The translations under genes were made by a program, and so were the position numbers. From Burhinus oedicnemus (lineage: Eukaryota > Chordata > Aves > Charadriiformes > Burhinidae): a DNA stretch of 64,000 nt. The notes beneath the pieces are model-generated. The model was given only the letters and a program-made list of their open reading frames with translations. It did not search any database and was not told the DNA's origin. Location: NCBI GenBank assembly GCA_008921705.1, contig VFFE01007622.1:974577-1038576 (forward strand), in the 5' to 3' direction. Numbering within the stretch: the stretch's first letter is position 1; each line of letters opens with the position of its first letter. Positions 27,901-42,900 of the stretch are shown piece after piece.

Positions 27901-30900
27901 AACTGCTAAGGACTGTGCGCTGTGAGGAATAAAGAGATTAGATCTGAATCCTGAAGGACTGGCTGTTTGTTTGTCTGTGGCTATGGGTTTGAGAAAAGCC
28001 TCTTTTAGGTGAAGAGGCAGAGTCATGTAGGCGGCTCCTGCCTTAAGTGGCTAAGCTAGATGTGATCAGGGTTTTTGAGGAAACGTGGAAGGGGATAGTG
28101 GGTGGTGGCCGTCAAAAGATAAATTAAGATTGTGCTTTTTTGCCTTGCAGAATGCTTGGGACTTGTTGGCATTTAAATATTGCTGAGTGGCTCCTGGAGT
28201 GTAAGGGTTGTTTCATTAAGAAAAATAAATGCTCTGGCCTCGTTAAGTTGATCCTGAATCGCTTGTGTGGTCTGCTTGTCTGGTGGGGGTGAAGGATTGC
28301 TCAGTGGTAAATAGAAGTAGAAATTTAACCCACCATCTCTGCTGCTTGGGTTTCCAAGAGATCATGCAAGCGTTGCAGTTTGTCTTTTGCAAACATAATG
28401 GCTCCTACTGGCAACACGAAAACCCCAACCAACTCTTGGGTTCTCAGTTGGAGTGTCAGCAGTTTACTTGAGAGTAACTAGCAGTTCACGTGTTTCTGTA
28501 CTAGGGCTTCAGATAGATCGTTGCAGAGCGGTCTGCCCCAGAGCATCTCTGTTGGGCAGAATGACCATCTCTAAGAAGCAGCTCCAGCCCCTTGGTACCT
28601 AAGGCTCTGCGGGTGAGCACCAGCAAATGCTCAAACCACAGCTGCTGAGTATTATATGTACTAAATTGTTCTTGACATCACTACTGCCTTGTACTGTGCA
28701 CATTCACACTCAGTTTCAATGCCTATGCCTTATTTCAGTGAGCAGTGCCACAACAGTATAATTGCAGTACACTAACATATGGTGCATGCAGCCTGTGAGC
28801 TGTTTTCATTGCTGAAAACAAAAGCTAATGGTCGTGTAAGGCAAGTTGGTTTTGGCTTTGCTGAGAGGGGCATTGACCGGGAGACACAAAGGCAATTGTA
28901 CTGAAATGTACAGCCGCTTCGTTTCTCCTCCAGAGCCTTCCTTGAAACAGTCCAAAACAAGCTTCCACAAGCCAGCCAAGTTCATATGAAATCAACAGGA
29001 TGTGGAAACCTGATCTTCTTTAGGCTCTTGCTTCTTGGGAGAACACTCTAGCTTTCCTTGTGAACTTAGCTTCGGGGCATTAGTTACTGACTAAATCCTG
29101 CTGAGCAGAAGTTGCTTAAGCAGTAATTCATGTGTCACACCAGTTCAGGCACATGTCTAAGATCAGTTCATTAACACACTTCTGAAGCATGTTGAGTAGA
29201 TGATCTCTGACTTCACGATATTTGAAAATACAGTTTGAATCTGCTTGTCCCAGAAAAGACTTACAAAAATAGACAAAACTACAGGGCCTCTAATGATCCA
29301 CCAGGTATTGGCATCAGTGTTAATATCCCAACACCTGTAAAAATAGAAGAGAAGGTGCAGTCAGTTATGAAAACACTGGTGCCTTTTCAAAGAGGTTTAG
29401 TCTGTTTTGCACTTCAGATAGGCCCCATTCCCTTCTTCTATGAAAATAATTTCCTGTTCTCACTTAGCTGTACAACATTTCTGACAGAAAACTGTCCACC
29501 TGCATGGGACAAAAGTAGCAGCCTTTACAGTAGAATCACTGTTCAAAATTTTGGAAGGGTGAAGAGAAAAGAACAAAGTTGCCCTGATCAGAAAGTCAAA
29601 TACAGATGCTGAAAACATCAGGGACTGAATTCATACTTGAAGACTACCTCCTACCCTTGAAAATGCTCAAATGAAATTTGAGGCTCTTTCTCAGGTTGCT
29701 CCGCTGGACCTCTGCTCCCACCCACGCTAGGATGCAGGCTTGCACCACAGCAGGGTGGTCGTTGGTTTGCTTGGCTGCAAGCAGGACCCCGTGGAGCAGC
29801 CTGCATGGGGGCTGCATGCTTCCCCCACTGTGCCACCTTCCCCTCCTCCATGCAACTTACCCAATATTTTCATGGAGTTGCCTAGCGGTTGCCCATGCAG
29901 CCACAAACACAGTTGGGGCACCTGCAATTGAAAAAAATAGTTACTGCTCCACAAGTCCACCCCAAAGGCAAAACAAACGCACAGTTATTCTTACTGAAAG
30001 GAGAACTAGTACCCCATCCGAGGGCAATGAACCTCCAGAGGAACTTCCTTTCCGAGAAGAAAGAAATAACCAGGAGAGTGTGGAGGTACAGTCCCTCCAC
30101 GAGGAGCCAGCTGTAGTTAGACATGATGCAATACTGAAAGAAGACCATGGTGAGCTTACACCCAGCCTGAGGAAAGAGAGAATAATTAGCTTCTGCCTGG
30201 GTTTGGATCTACCTGCAAACAGAGAGCAAGCTGTAAATAAATCTTCGCAAACAGAGATTTTATAGCAGTTAGGGGACTAAACAAGTGGCCTCGAGACAGG
30301 CATTCACGTGACAAGAAAGCATGGCTGGCACTCGTAAATGCAGTAATCAACTGCCGCACTAGCAAGAACTGAATGTGTCATGGACACATGGGTTTGGGTT
30401 ACTGTCTCACTGAGAGGAGTTTCCCTATTACTGCCTTATTCGTATCAGTAGCACTAATATCACCTTAGAGAAGCACATGAATGTGTTTGTCAGTCTTTTT
30501 TTCCTAAGAAAAAGGGTCGCTAAAGACACGTTAAAATTTGCTTTAAATGTTCTTCATCAGCAACAAAAATCCAGCAAAACTGGGGGGGTAACACAAACAG
30601 AAAAAAAAGCACCTTTTTTGTTTCCCTCCCTAATTCTTATCTTCTGGTTTAAAGCGTTGAACATCATTTCCCGTGCTCACCCCCTCCCCCAATTTTCAAG
30701 ATATTTTGCTGCCAATAAAAAGGAAAAAACAATTCAAAATTTGGGAGGTTCCTTTTCCAGGCTCTCTGGGTGTAAACCCATATCTTACTATGAGGTCTCA
30801 CACTGCAGTATAAGTCAGCAATATTTAATGTGTTTTTGTACTTTTCCTGCCAGCCTCATCTACCAGGATCTAAAATCCATGTAAGAATCGCCTCCCTGGT

Positions 30901-33900
30901 GGCATATCCTATGTTCACAGCCTGAGACACCCATGTTTAGGCATTTCTAGGTCAATGTGCTGAACTCCTGATGTATTCTGTGGCCATCTAGTCAACACAA
31001 TCGAGATGATGAAGGCAGGTACCTCCTTCAGACTGACCTGGATGCCCTTTGCTCCAATACTTGTAAGGGCATATATAGCCAGGAGGAACTGCAACTGGCT
31101 TTCTGTGTGTATGCTCCAGCCTGGGCTGCTTTTGCATCCTCACACTTCCCTCACCCACAAAGAATACTCCCAAACAGGGAAATCTCAGCCAGGAACAACC
31201 AACACGTGAGATCAAGTGACAGAGAAGGGACAGGGCATGCCTCTCTTCTCCTATAACCTCACATGCTGAATAGAAAGCTGGGACAAAGATTGCCTCCCGT
31301 GCACAGTAACTACTGCTAGGATCCTGCTGAGAAACTGAGGCATGGAGCAAGCTGGAAGGCAGAGGGTTACCGTGTGTGCCCCACAGTAATTTGTGTCTTC
31401 AGAGGAAAACAAAACAGCATCCTTGATGAAGCTGGACAAGGCTCGCAAAATGAACGATGTGAAGAGATGCATGTGGATGTAGTTCCTTGTACAGCGAAGT
31501 CTTCTGTTAGAAAAAGAGAGAGATCCTGTGAAGTTACATTCCTAGCCAATGCAGGTAGCTTGTGGCTGTCAATCCTTGTTAATGCTAAACTCACAAATTA
31601 AGAACACTGTTTTTCTGTCTGTGAAAGGAAGACTAATGCATTTCCCAAGAAGGATATCCTAGAGAAGAACTCAAAAAGCTAAAGTCACATCCGCTCCACT
31701 CAGGTACTAAAACAAGCTGAACGTTGCCAGAAGAATTGCAATTTCACGCCAATATGCTTGCTCTAGCCTCCCTCCCTCCTTTCTGGAGTAACATGAACCC
31801 AAGGTGTTTATCCACACCTGGGCAGGTTTATTTGGTTTGTCTGCACAGTGCACTGGTGCCTGCAATGTTTTCTGTATTAAATCTCCACATAATCTGGATC
31901 CGGAGGCTGTGCAGCCTGAAGACAAGTTTGCAAAGTAGTTGGTGTTACTTCTGCCCGGAGGTGCCTCCCTGACACTGTAAGGGAAATTCATTTCACTGAA
32001 TAAGCAGCAAAGTACAAATTCCAGGTTATAAGGATGCGTGAAGATAAGCCGACTGTCAGATCACTGCTGTAAACCTGAAACACCTTCCCAGAAGTCACTG
32101 CAGTAGCACTTAGAGCAGTTTTAGCCACAGTCTCAAGTAGGGAAAAGAACAGCAGGGGGAAAGAGACTCTGCTTGAGGGGCAGTGAAGTCATGGGAAGAC
32201 CTCAGCAGGGAGGTGGTGCGAACACCCATCTGCAAAATATGTCCAGCTACATTTTGGAAAGGACAGGAGAGCACAATATGAGGAGCAGCCCTAACATTTT
32301 CTGGGAGAAAGACTCAGAGATCATTTTTGTCACTGATTTCTGTGAAGGTTTTCAGAAATACTTCAATTTTTAACTTGCTCTGAAAGCCAACAGAAGGATC
32401 TGTGTCAGCTGAGATGACCAGAAGTCTGGCCAAGTGGAAACCAGAGATGCTTCTCCTCACCTGAAACAGACCAGGACCACTAATGCTATCGTCAGTGTCA
32501 CAAGGGAGGTGCAGTATCCAATGGTGTACATAGTCTTCAGAGTCATGAAATACGAACGCTGCAGGGAAACATATTCACATCTTCATCTTTGACTGTCTGG
32601 TAGAAATCAGCCCACACCAAGAAAAAGGTGTCTCCTCCTATTTAGCAAATAAATTTTCTTGTAAAATCAGCTACTGAAGTTTTACCTTGAGCAACCTATT
32701 CTGATCATTTGGAGGAAGCATTTATGCTGAAAAACACCTGTAAGAATAACCCCACCTGAGTTAAATCACATCATTCAGTCTCTCCTTAATATGTTCCTCC
32801 CCCAGGGCCCCAAAGCAGCAGATCTGTGGTGATAGGCATTCAGACTCACTCTTGCCTCATTTGTTGTGTCATTGACATTGTAGCCACAAGCGATATCAGG
32901 TCTCGGATACGGGTCTGACCAACCCTCACTCGTACAGTTTCGGTAGACAAAACCTGTGTGGTAACAACAAAAAAAAAAAAGAAAGAATCAGGTGTGATCA
33001 TTTCCAATTGTTTCTTTGTTCTCCTTGGGGGTCAGTCACAAACGTGTAGAATTGCTCCAAGAGCAAAGAGAGTATTTTCCCCCAGGCAGTGCACTCTGCA
33101 TAGCTGGAGGTGAAATGCAGCTGAGCTAATTATGTTGATACTTGCCCAGTGTACTTGTGTGGGTCATAATACTGTTTGCCAACTGAGGGATGACTGTGAT
33201 GGATGTGTTTTTATTAATTGCAACATAAATAATACTGTTCGGTACATCTGGTGTTTCTTGGCCAGTATTCCAAGATCAGCAAGCACATGACTTGTTCAAT
33301 CACAGATTCATACTCCATGCAAAACTGATACTTTCCTGAATGCTCCCACCTCCTTACTGTGGTTTGTCATGGTCTGAAGAGAACACAAAACTTTATACGG
33401 TCACAGATTTTTGGTGAGATGTAAATGAAAAATAAATGAAAAATAAAGGCTTTTCTTCACAGACAGGTCTGGCCATTATCTTACACTGTTGATTTCCTTG
33501 CTTACTTGCAAAATAAAGGCTAGGATGGGATTCCCCTAATTTAAGTTAGACTTCCGAAAGCAAAATGCTTGAGTCCAACTGTGTCCCTCATGGCTGTCTT
33601 TCTAGTCAGTGGAGAAAAAGAGGCATTTGCAGAACTCATCTCATTTTCAGACACATCCTCAGAGGGCAGTTTGTCTGACCCACTTCTGCTGCGACGTCTG
33701 ACTTTTAGACTCCTAAAGCTGAGTGAGATGGATCCCCAGCAAGTTGCACATGGATGAATAGAACAGGTTTGAACATGTCCATATTCATGTTTGGCACTAA
33801 AGTGTAAGTGGGAAGTCCTGCCCTACACACCTTACAATCTCACTGGAATAAAATGACCCTAGCAGGTATGTAGGTTATGTGCTGAAGAGAAGAGAAACTT

Positions 33901-36900
33901 TTACAAAGAAGTAAAACCACTGCCTGCTGTCGTAATCACATTCATCTGTCAGGGAGGAGCCACACTTAGAAACATGGAGTAAAATCCTGGTTTTGCTGCA
34001 GTAATGGCAATACTAGCAAAGACTGACAGAGGGCCTGAAATCAGCAGCCCTTCTTAGTAGAAGCCTGGCCAGAAGGGACCATAAAAGTCTATTTTTGCAC
34101 ACACATTTAGCCATGGGGACTCTAAGGCATCCAGTCCCTGCAAAACATCCCTGCAGTGTTGAGGGAACGGAGGGAGATGCATATGCAGCAGTATTTGGCA
34201 CTGGTTTATGCTCTTTGGAGCCCTGCTGGGACTGTCAGTGCAGAGTCGGGGCTCCTGCTACCTCTGGGCTAATTCTGGTGACCTGACAGCATGTCTGCAC
34301 TTGATTTGAACTCACGTCTGTAAAACTGCAAGGCACAGCAAACACGCTGAGATCTCCAAGTGGGAAGAGCTCTGGGTGTGTCAGTATCAGACTATTATTC
34401 TGATGCTTTTATGAACATCTTGTTCCAGCTTAGCATCTTTGGAAGGGCCAGGCTTGCTTTTTATATACCTTGTTTTCTATACCCTGCTGCAGTGCAGCAA
34501 CAACAGGAAAGAAACAGCTCTCCCAAACAGTTCTCCCCAACCTGCCTTGGCACTCAGCAGGGGAGTGGTATGGTGGCAAATTCTCTACTTCAGCTTCAAT
34601 TATTAAGACACACGTACTTAGAGCAGAGTGTTGTGCTTGTAAACATGTCTGCAACTGGTTTTTGCCTGAGGATGTCAACGTAGGTCAGACAAGAAGAGGT
34701 GAAGTTCTGTGTTGGTGTGTGCATGTGATTGCGTTATATGCGAAGCATGGGATATTATGCAGGGCATCTTATACTGATGGATGTGAGCACAATTTTAACA
34801 ATGCTACTTGCTTATGGGTGACACACACACTGGGGGAACCGCAGCATGCCCTGCTCGGAGCAGACTCGGGGTCTGCAGTCTGTCTAACGATCAGTGTTTG
34901 GTGTTCACTGGTGGCTTGAAGATGCCTAGGCAAGGGGGAACACAAGCTAAAGGGATGGCCATGGAACTGGGGTTATGCTATGTGGCCTTCTCCTCTGCCT
35001 CTGAATCCCCACAGTCATCATGCCTTTCCCCATTTCTTGCCTGAGACAAATTGTGCAGGTCTGGATGTGAACTTCAGTTATGTTACTTTTTTCCAGATTA
35101 TTTTGGGTTTTGGTCTATTATGTGGGAAGGGGCCAGACAGTCTGGGCTGCAAATGCAAGTCTGTATGTCAAAGCTCAACAGCACCGAGACCAGGGTTTGG
35201 TCAGAGCTCAGAGCTATCTGAGTCCCTTAACGTATGGGTCTTTGGCATTTGTGGCTGCCCATCTGCTTTGTAAGTGGTGAGGAGAGAGAACTTTTGCTTT
35301 TTTTTCAAGCAAACAGATCTTTGTTTTTCTTTTGCAAAATTGCTTCAAACAGGACAACAACTGTGGCAGTAATTAAATACATGAGTCACAAACCAACCGC
35401 GGTATAAAATCAGAGAAGAATGTGGCTATGAGAATGAGAATAAACTATTGCTGACTTTGACCTAAAATGCCAGATGCAGAGACAGAAATAAGATTCAAAT
35501 GCCAATGGACCATGTCTTGGGTTTCTGTTTTGAACAATGTCACTCTGATTTTTGCTTATCAGAAGTGGTTCAGCTCTCAGCTTCTTGATAAGGAGGGCAA
35601 CTAAAGTTTAAAGCTGTTAGACTATCTCAAAGATAATGCAATGCACATTTGAGACGTAATTATGACCTTTGGATGTACAAATTCCGTTTTCCTCCCCGGT
35701 AGGAAGGCCAGAGGCAGGGAAAAGTTCCCTCTAGTGGCTGTACCAGCAGGGATTTCATTTAATGCATTTAAGGGCCAGTATCACTATGCTAAAGATTTGT
35801 GAGCGTATGCCAGATGGATGATTTCTTCAGCGATCTGTGTCTTTGTGTAGTTTATCCTCTGTCTTTAAACCAGATTATAGGATTCAATGGGCAGCTACTG
35901 TTTGTGTGTACAGAAAATAGCACAGTATTTATTTTAATCTGAATGGCTCATGCCTGATTTTATTTAAAGAGCACTAAGTGCTTCTCCTCTGACTTATCTA
36001 ATTTTTATTAGACAATGTAATACTTTGTCTCCCATTCCTCCCTCCATAAAATGAATCTGTCTGCTTTTCTGTAAGTACTGGACCTCAGTAATCCGTGTCC
36101 TATAATTGAAGAATGCAAAACCCTCTTCCGATTTGAATCATTAACTCACTAAAGAGAAATGTAAGGACATTTCTTGGGCATTGCTGAAAAATGGAACTGA
36201 ACAGAAAGCAGGCAGAAACTCCTACTTAATGGCTTATGATTACTCTAGTATACTGGGAATACATTTCCCTTCATGTCTAGCTTACAAATCCCAGGGTAAA
36301 GACAACAAACATTGCTTGAGCTCATCTCTTTTTGAGTAAGTTGTTTGGTGAGCCATGAAACCTGACTTCCCATGAATTTGTGCCATGTTTGTGGAGCCTG
36401 TCACAGCCAAGGGATGAACCCCCAGTGCGGATTTCCTCTTGATGGAGGCAAAAAAGGGATCTTTTCCCCTTACCTGGATGGCTATTTTACAAAACTTGTA
36501 TGAACGTAACACTGTGTGAAGTTTTGTCTCCGTCAAGCTCAGCTGAGATCAGCCACTGGCTCTAAGAGTCATTAGAAGGGGAAAGACAGACAGAAATACA
36601 TGAACACAGAGCCTGAGTGGAGAAAACTCCCTTAAGAAACTATGCTAATAAACTGCTTTCCAGGATAGCATTTACTTCCTGCATTTTCTCCACCTGGCTA
36701 AGAAAAATAAACACTTAATACACCTTGCTACTTTAATTCCAGGCTTTCCCATGTTTAGCTTAGTGCTGGAATTGGAGCTGCTAAGTGATCATCGGTCTTT
36801 AAAAGAAGCAGGGACACAATTTCATTTCAGGTTCAGACCTGACGGTGGCATCTTTGTAAATAACACATTTAAAAATAAAATTAACAATAAAAAACACCTG

Positions 36901-39900
36901 GGCAAGAAAAGCATACTTTTAGTGTTACCTTTTTTCCCAGTTAGCATCTGGAAGAATTCAGGGCAGTGAGCGTTGACAGTCTGTCCCACGGCAGACGAAG
37001 GCCAGCAGCTCATGTTGTCCCACATTCCAGCACATCTGCCTGGGGAGGCAACAATGAAACACTATGCAGTATCTCCTAGTGACAAAACACCATGAAATTT
37101 CTCCCAACAATGAAACACTATGAAACATCTCCAAGCAACGAAACACCATGCAACGAAACAGCAAGGACCAAGGCAGCTACGGGAACACAGATGCTCAGTA
37201 CTCTGAAAAGCAAGCTGGATGAGACAGAGCAAGTCGTGCTGAGATCTGTCAAGACCTGGGTAGGACAGAGCAAATCCTGCTTGCTTCAAACCAGCCCCAG
37301 CAAGCTCCAGGCCTGTCCCATTCTTGTCCTTGACTCCACTGGTTTCTACTGGCCAAAGAGCAACTTGGGCCACTGTGAACTTTGCATCAGGCCCTTGGCT
37401 ACCCATCTATCTTCTGGTAACTATTGAATGGCCCTGGAAAGATGAAGGAAACCAGATGTGAATTTTTTAGCTCATTTTTCAGTCTTTCTAAAGCTTCCAC
37501 TTTGAGTCACCCTGATGGTTTCCTTACATAATCCTTTTGTAAACAGAAAAAGATAGAACTTGACTAGGAGTCTAAACAACTTCAGAATGATACTGGGGAA
37601 AGGACAGAAAGGAACAGTATCAGTGTCATCCTTGTATCACCACAAATACTCCTCTGCTTGTTAATCTCTTTCATTATACCAAGACAATGCTGGAGTGAAT
37701 AACGCCAATAGACCACTCTCTGGGGTTGACTGCAGGTCTCACTGGCTTTTCTGCTGCAGGAGAGAAAAACTTTGCCAAGCTCTGTCAGTCCCTGGGACTG
37801 TAAAGGGAAGGTCAGCACCAGGGCAAAAACATGGACACACACCAATATTCTGGCAAAATCTGCCTGTCCCGTTCTTTCCAAGGCCAGGCCTCTGACAGTG
37901 TGACATGCCTGTTGGAGGACCCATCTCAGAGCAGTCATTGAACCTGGAGTCCTGCTATGCTCACTGCAGGCATGAGCCCATGGCTCAGTTGCCCTCCCTG
38001 CACCTTCTGCTACCTGAGGCCTCCATCAGCTGCAGGGACTGACGGACACTGCCCAGGTTCACCCCATTTCCCTCAGTTAGGTGCAGGAGCTGCTTCTATT
38101 AAGGATGGGCTTGTTGTGGACCCCTCCTACAGTCAGGGTGTGAGGCACGCTTTTCCAGCTGTGCCCTCAGCTTGGCTGTGTTGCCTTCTGGCAGGGCTGG
38201 TAGAGATGCGTCAGGCACCCAATGGTCAATGGAGCACAGCATGACAGTGATCTCAACTTAGGCGTCTTGCTTAGGTGCTTGAAACTGGCATGGATGAATT
38301 TTGGCCTGTGATGCAGAGTGTTAATAGAGAAGACCTACAGTGGATGCCCCTTGTGCCACAGAGAAACTGTAATTCTGCTCTTTCTTATTTTGCTCTTCTC
38401 CAGACATAGGCTGAAATCATTCAGGCTGGTTCTCTTTTGCCTCCAGTAACTGTCATTGGTTTTAGAAAAACCTCCTCTGTGGGTTTTGTAACACGATAGG
38501 GAAAAAACAGGCCACAGGAGCATGCCAGGACCACGCTATGCCTGGCGGGTCCTGGTGTGTGCCGAATGCCTTGCACACTTACTGAAAGCGGAGAGAAGTG
38601 CTGAGCGCTCTCCTCAAATGCTTTGTGCTTCATATGGCCAGCCTCCAGTAGCCTGACAAAGATATTTTCATTTCCAGAAATGTATTGATTTCCTCCTGCA
38701 CAACAGTCCTAGTGCCTGGAATTTTCAACAGCCAGGGCACCTCAGCTCTGGTGTCCTCCCTGTGCCAATGTTTATATGACTTGGTAACCATTTACTTTAA
38801 AGCAATAGTTTAATTACAAATGAAACATCACCTTGGGTGATAGTTATGCCTAGCTGTGTTGCAGTATTTGGGTTATGAAACCTTCATGCCAACATCACTG
38901 ACATAAAGCACCCAAATCAGACTCCGTGCACAGAAAAACCTGTTGGGATGGTCTCCTCCCAGGAGGAGAAAACAAAAACCAGCCAAACCATTCCTCCTGC
39001 AGGAAGGCTTCTCACCAGCCCTCAGGGAGCAAAGTCAGTGCCAGCCACCCCTACCTACCTAAAGAGCCTCCGGGGTGGAGGCAGAGCACAGCTCTTCTAC
39101 CTCCTCCAAGCTACTGCTATCACAAGGGCAGAGGTAAAATACAGAGTCCCTTTTTCCTTATACTGCAGCAGGATAAGAAACACTTACTGCTCAGGTGCTT
39201 TGTGCCTGATTCACTCCCAACTAATCATGTGTGTTTGTACCATTTTCACAGGGGTGTGAGCATTGCAGCAGAGACAGCGCTGTGGAAGTTTGTCCCTTGC
39301 TTTGCCCCTCTTTGTGCTGCTACTTGATGCTGCCTGCCCACACCAGGCAAAACTTCTAGGGAAGATACAGGAGGGATGGGGTATAGAGGGCGACCTACAC
39401 CCTGAAAAGCTGCTTTTCTCTCTCCCCATGTGGTGCACCAGGGCCACACAGTGGACACCCAGAGCTTTGTTTCTCTCTTCTTCAGACTAAAGTCCCTCTA
39501 TGGGATTTTCTCCACATGGACCTCAGACATGCAGATAATCAAAGGCTGGGGGTGTTTGCAGAATACAAGCAAATATTTTCCAGAATAAAAGCATTACTCC
39601 ATAATTTACTGAGGTAACAAACCCTCTTCGAGTAAAGATCAGCAGAAGTAAATTCCTGGGCTCTCTCTTCAGAAAGAATACTTGGGGAAAGATGTCTATC
39701 TTAACACTGTTTATTTTTCTGGGGTTTCACTGCCATGAGGTGTGTTTGCACAGTTACAGAGACACGGGCTAGTCACTCTGGCCACTTTCAGCTCAAGGCT
39801 TTCCGCTGCGTGGGCAGCCCTGAGCCCATGGCAGTATGCCTTGTTTGATCTGACTTGCCAGAGTTACAAGAGCAATTTTGACAGCCATTGGAAATACTTT

Positions 39901-42900
39901 CTCAAAGATTTAACGTAATCTGATACTTCTGCCTTCTCTCTTTGTAGATTTGGGGAGCGTGGCACAGAGGGTAGAATTATCCTGTTTAAAAATTTCCAGT
40001 AACAAAAGGCCTTAGGGGAATTTTTAAGATTTGGATCCAACTTAAAACTAGATTAAGTCTCTGCTGAGGAGCTACTCTTTGACTGAGATAAAACAAGACC
40101 TTCTGTAAAATGGTACTGCCTGCTAATGCTAGTGCTGGTCCACACCTGCATGGTCCTGTGAAGTTTAACTTGTTTGCATCTTCGGAGCTCTGGTGCAGAG
40201 GAAATGCGGAGCTCAACATGAAATCCATGTCACAGGATCAAAGCAGAAAAATGGATAGGTTGTCAAACCACCCTCCTCTTTGGTGAAGGGCACCGGGGAA
40301 GGAAATAAACAATACTGATTTATTCGTATCATCAAACTTCTTATATGCAATGAGACAGATCTGTATTCTGGAGTATCTGGCCCTGTCACTGCTACAAGGG
40401 CATAATTCCCTGAAGCTGTGCTCACACCCATCAGTCTACAAGGCTCACAGGGATAAAACAAAGATGGAGAAAAATTCTAGGCATGCTAAGAAACCAGGCA
40501 ATAGATCTTCCCTCTGAGTCCTGCCCTTGGGCCAGGTCGTAGTGAAACAGTTCTCTGTCTCCAATATTCTCTGCTAGAGAGGAAGGCTTTGAAACTAAGA
40601 AAAAGCCTCAACTCTTGCTCCACATGGTGCCAGGACACCCTGCACACAGAACATCTCAAGGGACCTCCTTCACTTTCCACGCTGGTGAGGACCTTCCCAT
40701 GTCATGGTCCACAAAAGTCACCCAGAAACAGTTCAGTCTGCAAGATGCTGTGAATGACACAGACCCATCCTTAGGGGCAATGGCTGGTCACCCACAAAAA
40801 ATAGTCACATTTGTTGCCCCATCCAATGTACTCTGTGAGATGCTGACCCAGCTGCTGCCTGGGGGAGCTAACACTTCATAGGCAAGCTTCAATAATTGCT
40901 TGCAGTTATCTCTCTGAGATCCCTTGCACATGAACACACTTGCTCAGCTGTGAAAGGAAAGCTGTCTACATGATGAGGACTCAGTACCACAAGACCTTCC
41001 CAGGCCAAAAAACTCCTTTATATGATGATAAATCTTCTCTGAAATCCAAGAGCTCTGTTACGTGACGGTAAGTTGGAGCAAGGACGAAGCAACAAGAACC
41101 TTCAGGCCATGTGATTTAAATGTTGGCTGCTAGTATTGATTGATTTTGAAGGCAAATATAGTTAAGTAAATTTGCACTTACTGGGCTGACTTTATAAAAA
41201 TATCCTTGTCCAAGAAGAATTCCAAATCCTCTGCAAGATTTTGTTGCTGATGTGCTCCCTAGTTGTGAGGACCGCAGTTGAGCAGCTGAGTTCGAAGGCT
41301 CCTATGACTCAAAATCTCACTCCACTCTCAGAGTCTGATAACAGATCTTACCTGTTTTTCTACTCCTAATGAGAGATGCATACAAGATGCATGCCTTCTA
41401 TGGGAAGGAATGTGGGTTTATCTGATTTTGAGGCCACCTGGCTCATCTGAGAGCAGTTTTTATCCGGCACATTCGTTCAGCTTTTACCTGAGCTCAGGAG
41501 CAGATCGTTTTCAGTCGTTCTGTTCTTCGCCTCCAGGGAGAGAGTCTCAGCACAGTTTTCCTCCTCCTTTTTCAGGACGCTCAGGAGGTCACAGACAGGG
41601 GGGACAGCTCTGATCTGCAAATTTTAAAAGCAGTGGAATCACTTTTGCTCTTAAAACTTACATCCCCTCAACAGGATTTACCCTTATGCTCATATTCCAC
41701 ATGCAACCCTATCAACTGATTGTGGGCAATATCTCCTTGAAATAGTCAATTTCCTTGAAATACAGTCAATTTTCTTAATTAAGTCCGTTTTTTTATAGTA
41801 GCAGCAGGCAAGCACAGACTGAGTTTCTGCCTTCTCCCTTTTGCTGACTTGACTGTTATTGAGAAAAATGAATGTGTTATTCTCATGTACATGAGCAGGA
41901 TGCTCTTTCAAAAGACTGCAGAAACATCCAGGACACTGCTGGATTCTCCTAGAGCAACAGAGAATTAATTACTTGCCCCTAGCAGTGTTAAACCATAGTC
42001 CTGACAGGTCATTTTCCTGGGCACAAGTGGTCCAAATATGTCCACTGGTTGCAGACCATCCAAGCCTGTTTCACTGCTACTGATCAGGAAGCTGCAGGAG
42101 CCAACCTGAAAGCAGAATCTCACCCAGATTTTTTGCGAGAACCTAGATGGTAATTTGTCCTAAGGTCATTTTTTCACTTTCCCATCTTGCCCCATCCTCC
42201 TTTCTCACAAAGCAGGGTGGAAATGTTATTCTTAATTCAATCCTGATGTAACAATTAAATGTGCTGTTTATGTTATATGTAGCTGGACCAAAGTGAACGT
42301 ACAAAACATTTTGGCCATTAAACGGCATGTATTAAAAGTCATTGCAAATGATTTGTAGGACAAGGTCTCAGTTGTTACGTCTTGCAGTAAAAAAGTACTT
42401 TTACCATTTCTATTATTTTACCAGTTTCTATTATATTTGATAAAAAAAAATACTGGATATAGGTGAGTTCCCACTATAACAAAGTAGATAATTCCTCCCT
42501 CATGAACAAAACCAAAAATCCTTATAAATTCCCACTATGGAATTTATATGTACATATATATGCATATGTATATACACGCATACTTAAAAGATTAAAAGCA
42601 AGTCATCAGGATGTATTATTTGAAAAGTAGCAGATGATAGATTTTTTTATGTACTTTGCGTAGGAAAAGTTAACCCAGCAGCATCATATTACTACTCAAC
42701 CTAATCAAACCTATAGCATTGCTGATCACTTTCAGATTAGATTTAGGAGAGAGAATAATCACTGAAAACCTTGTAACGAGAACTATTACTTTTCTACAAC
42801 TAAATTTTAGCCTAACAGACTATATTCCCACTCATTTCAGCTGGAAGTATTCTGGGTATTGTATTTCTGAACAAAGCTTGGTCTTTTCAGCAGTGTATCA

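Noticed and set aside
29678..30265. 195-codon plus-strand ORF
   Set aside because: It runs antisense across SCTR exons 8 and 7, so it is a shadow of real coding sequence.
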